Shown piece after piece: positions 6,747 through 11,226 of a DNA stretch of 11,226 bases. Source of the stretch: Alterirhizorhabdus sp964247265. GTDB taxonomy: Bacteria > Pseudomonadota > Alphaproteobacteria > Sphingomonadales > Sphingomonadaceae. How positions within the stretch are numbered: position 1 is the stretch's first letter; each line of letters opens with the position of its first letter. Under the pieces are notes generated by a model. The model was not told where the DNA came from. It made no database searches and saw nothing but the letters and a program-made list of their open reading frames with translations. The translations under genes and the position numbers were made by a program. Where the stretch lies: NCBI GenBank assembly GCA_964247265.1, contig CAXTTS010000097.1, positions 1-11,226 on the forward strand. Reading direction: 5' to 3'.

Positions 6747-8540
6747 GTGGCAGGCTCGGTGCCGTCGCGATTGCGGGATTTGGGTTGGATGATCGGGCGC
6801 AGCTCTGATGGATCGAGGGCGGTACGGCCCTTCCTCTCGCGGCTGGCGAACGACACGGGCGGGAACGTGCTGGCGATCGTCGGCGCGTCGCTGATACCTT
6901 TGCTGATGATGCTCGGTTCCGCTGTCGACATGACGCGCGCCTACATGGCGCAGGCGCGTTTGCAGCAGGCGTGCGACGCGGCCTCCCTGGCCGGCCGGCG
7001 CGTGATGAGCGGCGGTGTCGTCGACAGCAACGTCACCAGCGAGGCGCGCAAATTCTTCAACTTCAACTTCCCGCAGCAGACATGGGGCACCACCGCCTTC
7101 ACCCCGGTCATCACGCAGGGCAATGATGCCACGGTGGTGGTGACGGCCAGCACCACGATCCAGACGCAGATCATGCGGCTGTTCGGCTTCACCTCCCTGC
7201 CGCTGGACGTGACCTGCAACGCCAAGCAGGATTTCGTGAACACCGACATCGTGCTCGTGCTCGACACGACCGGCTCGATGGCGGACCCTGCCACCTCAAG
7301 CGATACGGACAGCAAGATCGTCGCGCTGCGCAAGGCGGTGCTGGCGCTCTACGATCAGCTTTCCACCGTGCAGACCCGGCTGGAAGGCGCGGGGCTGCGG
7401 CTGCGCTACGGCATGGTCCCCTTTTCGAGCGGCATCAACATGGGCGCCGCGATCCGATCGATAAACCCGAGCTACATCGTCAGCGATACCGACACCTACC
7501 AGTCGCGCATCCCCAACTATTCCCATGTCGAGACCGGCACCACCGCGTCCTATTGCTCCGGCAAAGGCGGGCGCACCAGCAACAGCAGCGGCTCGGGATC
7601 GAACACCCGCTACACGTGCAGCTATTCCGACAACACGGCGACCGGCGGCACCTTCACCAGCTGGACCTACCAGCCGATGACCTACGATATGTCCGGCTAT
7701 GTCACGGGCGTATCCACCGCGACGCCCAACCAGTCCAGCGACCAGACGCGGCCCTATCTTGGCCCCGGCGTGACCAAATATTCGAAATGGGCCGGCTGCA
7801 TCGAGGAACGCCAGACCGTGTCCACGATCACCGCCTCCTCCGGCTACACGATCCCTGCCGGCGCCTACGATCTCAACATCGACATGATCCCCACATCCGA
7901 CTCCGCAACCAAATGGGGGGCCTATTGGCCCGAGGTGGAGTTTCGCGGTGATGGCGCCACCTACGACAGCTATCAGGCCCAGGGGTATAACGTCTCGTCC
8001 AAGCCGCAGGTCGCCTGTCCCACCGCCGGTCGCCGGCTTCAGGCGTGGACCCGCGCGGACCTCTCCGCCTATCTCGATACGCTCGACCCCGACGGCGGCA
8101 CCTATCACGACAACGGCATGATCTGGGGCGCCCGGCTACTGTCACAGAACGGGATCTTCGCGGTCGATAATCCCACTACTTACGGCAACATGCCTATCTC
8201 CCGCCAGGTCATCTACATGACGGACGGCATCATCGACACCGGCGCGACGCTCTACAGCACCTATGGCGAGGAAAAATGGGATAAGCGCGTCACTGGCGGC
8301 TACACCACCGATGACGATTCCGATTCTCGACACGATCAACGTTTCAAGATGATGTGCGCGGCCACCAAGCAGATGGGCGTCTCTATCTGGGTGATCGCCT
8401 TCGCCTCGAGCCTGTCCGACTCGCTTGCCAGCTGCGCGACGAGCGCATCGCAGGCCTCCGTGTCGGCCAACTCGGCGGGGCTCACCGCCAAGTTCGTCGA
8501 GATCGGCAAGAGCATCGGTGCGCTGAGGCTTACGCAATGA
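6747..8540 (+). CDS. TadG-like Flp pilus protein with von Willebrand A domain
   Basis: 597 residues from GTG 6747; ATG 6789 (residue 15) is the alternative start. A basic N-terminus is followed by one membrane helix (about residues 40-60, NVLAIVGASLIPLLMMLGSA) and AQARLQQACDAASLAG, the typical N-terminal domain of TadG-type proteins. A vWA domain follows: the metal-ion-dependent adhesion site reads D173-T-T-G-S, and a later strand carries YMTDG (Asp 493). Between them lies an insert of roughly 200 residues rich in Ser, Thr, Gly, Tyr and paired Cys (residues about 250-450). The end, FVEIGKSIGALRLTQ, is the usual C-terminus of this family. It should be anchored in the inner membrane with the vWA domain in the periplasm or at the pilus tip, and take part in Flp/Tad pilus assembly or adhesion. 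It overlaps the next gene by ATGA, so the two are translationally coupled. Confidence 0.88.
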   Translation: MAGSVPSRLRDLGWMIGRSSDGSRAVRPFLSRLANDTGGNVLAIVGASLIPLLMMLGSAVDMTRAYMAQARLQQACDAASLAGRRVMSGGVVDSNVTSEARKFFNFNFPQQTWGTTAFTPVITQGNDATVVVTASTTIQTQIMRLFGFTSLPLDVTCNAKQDFVNTDIVLVLDTTGSMADPATSSDTDSKIVALRKAVLALYDQLSTVQTRLEGAGLRLRYGMVPFSSGINMGAAIRSINPSYIVSDTDTYQSRIPNYSHVETGTTASYCSGKGGRTSNSSGSGSNTRYTCSYSDNTATGGTFTSWTYQPMTYDMSGYVTGVSTATPNQSSDQTRPYLGPGVTKYSKWAGCIEERQTVSTITASSGYTIPAGAYDLNIDMIPTSDSATKWGAYWPEVEFRGDGATYDSYQAQGYNVSSKPQVACPTAGRRLQAWTRADLSAYLDTLDPDGGTYHDNGMIWGARLLSQNGIFAVDNPTTYGNMPISRQVIYMTDGIIDTGATLYSTYGEEKWDKRVTGGYTTDDDSDSRHDQRFKMMCAATKQMGVSIWVIAFASSLSDSLASCATSASQASVSANSAGLTAKFVEIGKSIGALRLTQ

Positions 8541-9130
8541 TCCGCCTCGCGCGCTTCGGCCGGCGCCTGCGCGGCGATCGGCGGGGCGCCACGATGGTGG
8601 AGTTCGGCTTCGTCATACTGCCGCTGACCGTGATCTTGCTGGCGCTCACCGATTTTGGCTACCGCATGTATCTCGGCGCCGTCGTGGAAGGCGCGCTGCA
8701 ACGGGCAGCCCGCTTCGCCACGATCGGCAACCAGACGCCGACCCAGATCGATACCTACATCCGGGGCCAGTTGGTCGCGTTTCAGCGCAACGTCACGGTC
8801 ACGATCGACAAGCGCAGCTACTCGCAATTCTCAGGTGTGGGCAAAGACGAGAAGTATATCGATTCCAACGCGAACGGCGTCTACGATCAAGGCACCGATT
8901 GTTACTACGACGATAATGGCAACGGCCGGTGGGATCCGGCAGCCACTGCCGGTCGCACCGGGCTCGGCGGATCGGACGATCTGGTCTATTATACCGTCAC
9001 CGCCAATTTCCCCCGCATCGTGCCGCTCAGCCGCTTTCTCGGCTGGTCGTCGGCGGAACAGGTCGTCTCGAACATGGTGCTGCGCAACCAGCCCTACGGC
9101 TCCCAGGCATTCCCGACATGCAAGAAATAA
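8537..9130 (+). CDS. TadE-like pseudopilin with calcium-loop-like insert
   Basis: 197 residues from ATG 8537, which overlaps the upstream stop as ATGA; GAGG at 8525-8528 is a suitable ribosome binding site. The basic leader ends in G17-ATMVEF, matching the prepilin peptidase site G-x4-E-F, so cleavage after Gly17 is expected. The hydrophobic helix GFVILPLTVILLALTDFGY follows, as in TadE family proteins. The periplasmic part contains, at residues 109-133, two acidic Asn/Gly motifs (DSNANGVYD and DDNGNGRWD) with a Cys between them; these resemble calcium-binding loops of the dockerin or thrombospondin-3 kind. A second Cys precedes the C-terminal Lys-Lys. Probable minor pilin of the Flp/Tad machinery, working with the TadG-like and second TadE-like proteins either side. 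Confidence 0.87.
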   Translation: MIRLARFGRRLRGDRRGATMVEFGFVILPLTVILLALTDFGYRMYLGAVVEGALQRAARFATIGNQTPTQIDTYIRGQLVAFQRNVTVTIDKRSYSQFSGVGKDEKYIDSNANGVYDQGTDCYYDDNGNGRWDPAATAGRTGLGGSDDLVYYTVTANFPRIVPLSRFLGWSSAEQVVSNMVLRNQPYGSQAFPTCKK

Positions 9131-9885
9131 CCCGCCGCCTGCTGCGCGACGATCGCGGCACGCCGATGATCGAGTTCGCGCTGACCCTGCCGGTTCTGAT
9201 CCTGATGGGGCTCGGCGGGCTGGAGGCCGCGAACTACGGCATCGCCTGCCTCCGGATAAGCCAGATTGCGATGACGGCGGCGGACAATGCGGCGCGAGTG
9301 CGCGACCAGATTACCGAGGGCGACATCAATGAAGTGATGACGGGCGCGAAGTTCGTCGGAAACGGCATCGACTTTGCCGCCCATGGCCGGATCGTCATTT
9401 CCAGCCTGGAAGCGCGCACCGATGTCACCAATCCCGCGACATCGACCAGCCCGATCCTCCAGTGGATACGCTGGCAACGCTGCGCCGGCGCAAAGAGCTT
9501 TTCATCCAACTACGGCACGCCGAAGACCGCTGCCGGCGCTACGATCAGCGACGGAACGGAGGCGTTTCGCACAGACGGCGTAACCGCCAGCGCCTCGCCA
9601 TCGAACCAGGCGAACTCGACGCCGACCAACGGCACCGCCACGACTACAGCCGGCATGGGACCGGATACCTCGCCAAAGATCCAGGCAGCCGCCGCAACGG
9701 GGACGGCGGTGATGGTGGTGGAGGTCAGCTATGATTATCAGCCGGTGGTCGGCCCCGGGTGGATCAGCCCGACGACGATCAGTGCCGTCCGCGCCTTCAA
9801 CGTACGACAGCGCACCGATCAGGTGCTGAAGTTCGGCACCGTCGCCTATGCCGACATCGCCCGTTGCAACAAGTTCACCGCATAG
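9118..9885 (+). CDS. Second TadE-like pseudopilin
   Basis: 255 residues from ATG 9118, which overlaps the preceding gene by 13 bases; there is only a weak AGG upstream, so translation probably depends on coupling. The leader is short and basic and ends in G14-TPMIEF, again a G-x4-E-F prepilin cleavage site, followed by the hydrophobic stretch ALTLPVLILMGLGGLEAANYG. The N-terminal 35 residues clearly resemble the gene before, suggesting an old duplication, but the periplasmic part has diverged. It has a low-complexity Ala/Ser/Thr/Asn/Pro region at about residues 135-190 and Cys residues near 44, 121 and 251. It lacks the acidic Asn-Gly loops of its neighbour. Likely the partner minor pilin (a TadE/TadF-like pair). 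It ends 21 bases before the convergent pdhB stop codon. Confidence 0.82.
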   Translation: MQEITRRLLRDDRGTPMIEFALTLPVLILMGLGGLEAANYGIACLRISQIAMTAADNAARVRDQITEGDINEVMTGAKFVGNGIDFAAHGRIVISSLEARTDVTNPATSTSPILQWIRWQRCAGAKSFSSNYGTPKTAAGATISDGTEAFRTDGVTASASPSNQANSTPTNGTATTTAGMGPDTSPKIQAAAATGTAVMVVEVSYDYQPVVGPGWISPTTISAVRAFNVRQRTDQVLKFGTVAYADIARCNKFTA

Positions 9886-9890
9886 GCGTG

Positions 9891-9908
9891 AGCCGGCCCG
9901 CTCCGGCT
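9891..9908. terminator. Weak hairpin between convergent pilin and pdhB genes
   Basis: AGCCGG (9891-9896) and CCGGCT (9903-9908) form a 6-base-pair stem with a 6-base loop, touching the pdhB stop codon. No T-tract follows on either strand. The position between convergent genes suits a terminator, but the stem is short. Confidence 0.25.
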
Positions 9909-11226
9909 AGCGGTAGCAGACCTTCTTCGCTGTCGCGATCACATCGTCCACCTTCAGCAAGGCCGCTTTCTCCAGATTGGCGGCGTAAGGCAAGGGCACG
10001 TCGACATTGGTGACACGCAGCACCGGCGCGTCGAGATCGTCAAAGCCTTGCTCCATCACCACCGCCGCGATTTCCGATGCGATCGAGCAGGTCGGCCAAC
10101 CTTCCTCCACCACGACGATGCGGTTGGTCTTCGCCAGGCTTTTCAGCACGGTGGCGGTGTCGAGCGGGCGCAGCGTGCGCAGGTCGATCACCTCGGCCTC
10201 AATGCCTTCCGCCGCCAGCTTGTTCGCCGCGTCGAGTGAAACGCCCACGCCGATCGAATAGCTGACGAGCGTCACGTCCTTGCCCTCGCGCACGATCCGC
10301 GCCTTGCCGATCGGCAGCACATAATCGTCGAGCTTGGGCACCTCGAAGCTCTGGCCGTAGAGCAGCTCGTTTTCGAGGAACACCACCGGATCCTCGGATC
10401 GGATCGCCGCCTTCAGCAGGCCCTTGGCATCGGCGGCGCTATACGGCGCGATCACGATCAGGCCGGGCACGCTGGCGTACCAGGGCGCGTAATTCTGGCT
10501 GTGCTGCGCGCCCACCCGCGCCGCCGCGCCATTCGGCCCGCGGAATACGATCGGGCAGCGCATCTGGCCGCCCGACATATAGTTGGTCTTGGCGGCGGAA
10601 TTGATGATGTGATCGATCGCCTGCATCGCGAAGTTGAACGTCATGAACTCGACGATCGGCTTCAGCCCGCCCATCGCAGCTCCCGCGCCGACGCCGGCAA
10701 AGCCCATCTCGGTGATTGGCGTATCGATCACGCGGCGCCCGCCAAATTCGTCGAGCAGGCCCTGCGTGACCTTGTAGGCGCCCTGATATTCGGCAACCTC
10801 CTCGCCCATTACGAACACGCGGTCGTCGCCGCGCATCTCCTCGGCCATCGCATCGCGCAGCGCCTCGCGCACGGTGGTCTTTACCAGTTCGGTGCCCTCC
10901 GGCACCTCCGGATCGTCAACCGTCTTGGTCACGGAGTCGACAAGATCCCGCGCGCCCGTTTCCATCTGGTGCGGCGTGGCCGATTCCGGGATGGGCGGCG
11001 CATTCTGATCCGTGGGGGCTTCTTTCGGCTGGGCGTTGGCGGCATCGCCCGAACGCTCCACCTTCGGCTCCGACGCAGGCGCTTCCGCATCCTCGTCGTC
11101 CGCCGCGATCATGGCGATGACGGTGCCGACCTTCACGCCATCGGTGCCCTCGGCGACGAGGATCTTGCTGATCGTGCCCTCGTCGACCGCCTCGAACTCC
11201 ATCGTCGCCTTGTCGGTCTCGATCTC
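9907..11226 (-). CDS. pdhB: Pyruvate dehydrogenase E1 component subunit beta with N-terminal lipoyl domain, 5' truncated
   Basis: Thiamine-diphosphate-dependent E1 beta subunit; with E1 alpha it decarboxylates pyruvate and transfers the acetyl group to lipoamide in the cytoplasmic pyruvate dehydrogenase complex. The frame is open to the right edge, and the visible protein has 439 residues before the TAG at 9909-9907. It starts inside a lipoyl domain: EIETDKATMEFEA contains the lipoylated Lys (codon 11211-11209). An acidic, Ala/Pro-rich linker of about 90 residues follows. The transketolase pyrimidine-binding domain has VMGEEVAEYQGAYKVTQGL, ITEMGFAG with the cofactor-activating Glu, and GPNGAAARVGAQHSQ. 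The C-terminal domain has VEEGWPTCSIASEI. A lipoyl domain fused to E1 beta is known from alphaproteobacteria such as Zymomonas, so the fusion is normal for this lineage. ATG 11202 is internal to the lipoyl domain and not the true start. The E1 alpha gene is expected just beyond the right edge. Confidence 0.95.
   Translation of the reverse strand, partial: EIETDKATMEFEAVDEGTISKILVAEGTDGVKVGTVIAMIAADDEDAEAPASEPKVERSGDAANAQPKEAPTDQNAPPIPESATPHQMETGARDLVDSVTKTVDDPEVPEGTELVKTTVREALRDAMAEEMRGDDRVFVMGEEVAEYQGAYKVTQGLLDEFGGRRVIDTPITEMGFAGVGAGAAMGGLKPIVEFMTFNFAMQAIDHIINSAAKTNYMSGGQMRCPIVFRGPNGAAARVGAQHSQNYAPWYASVPGLIVIAPYSAADAKGLLKAAIRSEDPVVFLENELLYGQSFEVPKLDDYVLPIGKARIVREGKDVTLVSYSIGVGVSLDAANKLAAEGIEAEVIDLRTLRPLDTATVLKSLAKTNRIVVVEEGWPTCSIASEIAAVVMEQGFDDLDAPVLRVTNVDVPLPYAANLEKAALLKVDDVIATAKKVCYR

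Noticed and set aside
7296..8108. A 270-residue minus-strand open frame opposite the TadG-like gene
   Set aside because: Gly/Val/Arg/Ala-rich shadow in register with the sense codons; no start context or domain, and the sense frame encodes a clear vWA domain.
9907..11226. Lipoyl-E1 beta fusion as a novel domain combination
   Set aside because: This architecture is established for alphaproteobacterial PdhB, for example in Zymomonas, so it serves only as a lineage clue.

Overview
The window reads as a GC-rich chromosomal segment of an alphaproteobacterium, most likely a sphingomonad. The clearest clue is a pyruvate dehydrogenase E1 beta subunit with a fused N-terminal lipoyl domain. A TadG/TadE/TadE-type pilin trio and a short squalene/phytoene-synthase-like protein fit the same group. 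The lineage is inferred from gene content and base composition, not from a marker gene. Coding density is very high: no gap exceeds about 100 bases, and I see no RNA gene, insertion sequence or CRISPR array.

Region 1 (1-5472, plus strand) is the most unusual part. The 3' part of an outer-membrane beta-barrel gene, cut by the left edge, is followed after one base by a 1428-residue secreted multiheme c-type cytochrome. This protein has ten CXXCH haem-binding motifs spread over about 870 residues and then a C-terminal beta-propeller made of LVIVD-like repeats. A barrel plus a multihaem cytochrome is the gene pairing of porin-cytochrome conduits, which move electrons across the outer membrane. 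This pair does not look like the classical MtrAB type, so it is a candidate undescribed conduit or cell-surface redox system.

Region 2 (5506-6652, minus strand) is convergent with the cytochrome gene. A squalene/phytoene-synthase-fold protein is followed 25 bases later by a small exported protein with three EF-hand calcium loops. A strong GC hairpin spans both facing stop codons at 5458-5506.

Region 3 (6653-9885) starts with a 94-base divergent intergenic stretch holding a near-match to the CtrA half-site pair. Three overlapping plus-strand genes follow: a TadG-like von Willebrand A protein and two TadE-like pseudopilins, each pseudopilin with a G-x4-E-F prepilin cleavage motif. They are translationally coupled and probably form the minor-pilin or tip module of a Flp/Tad pilus. 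The core tad ATPase and secretin genes are not in the window.

Region 4 (9907-11226, minus strand) is pdhB, cut by the right edge inside the lipoyl domain but with the lipoyl lysine still visible.
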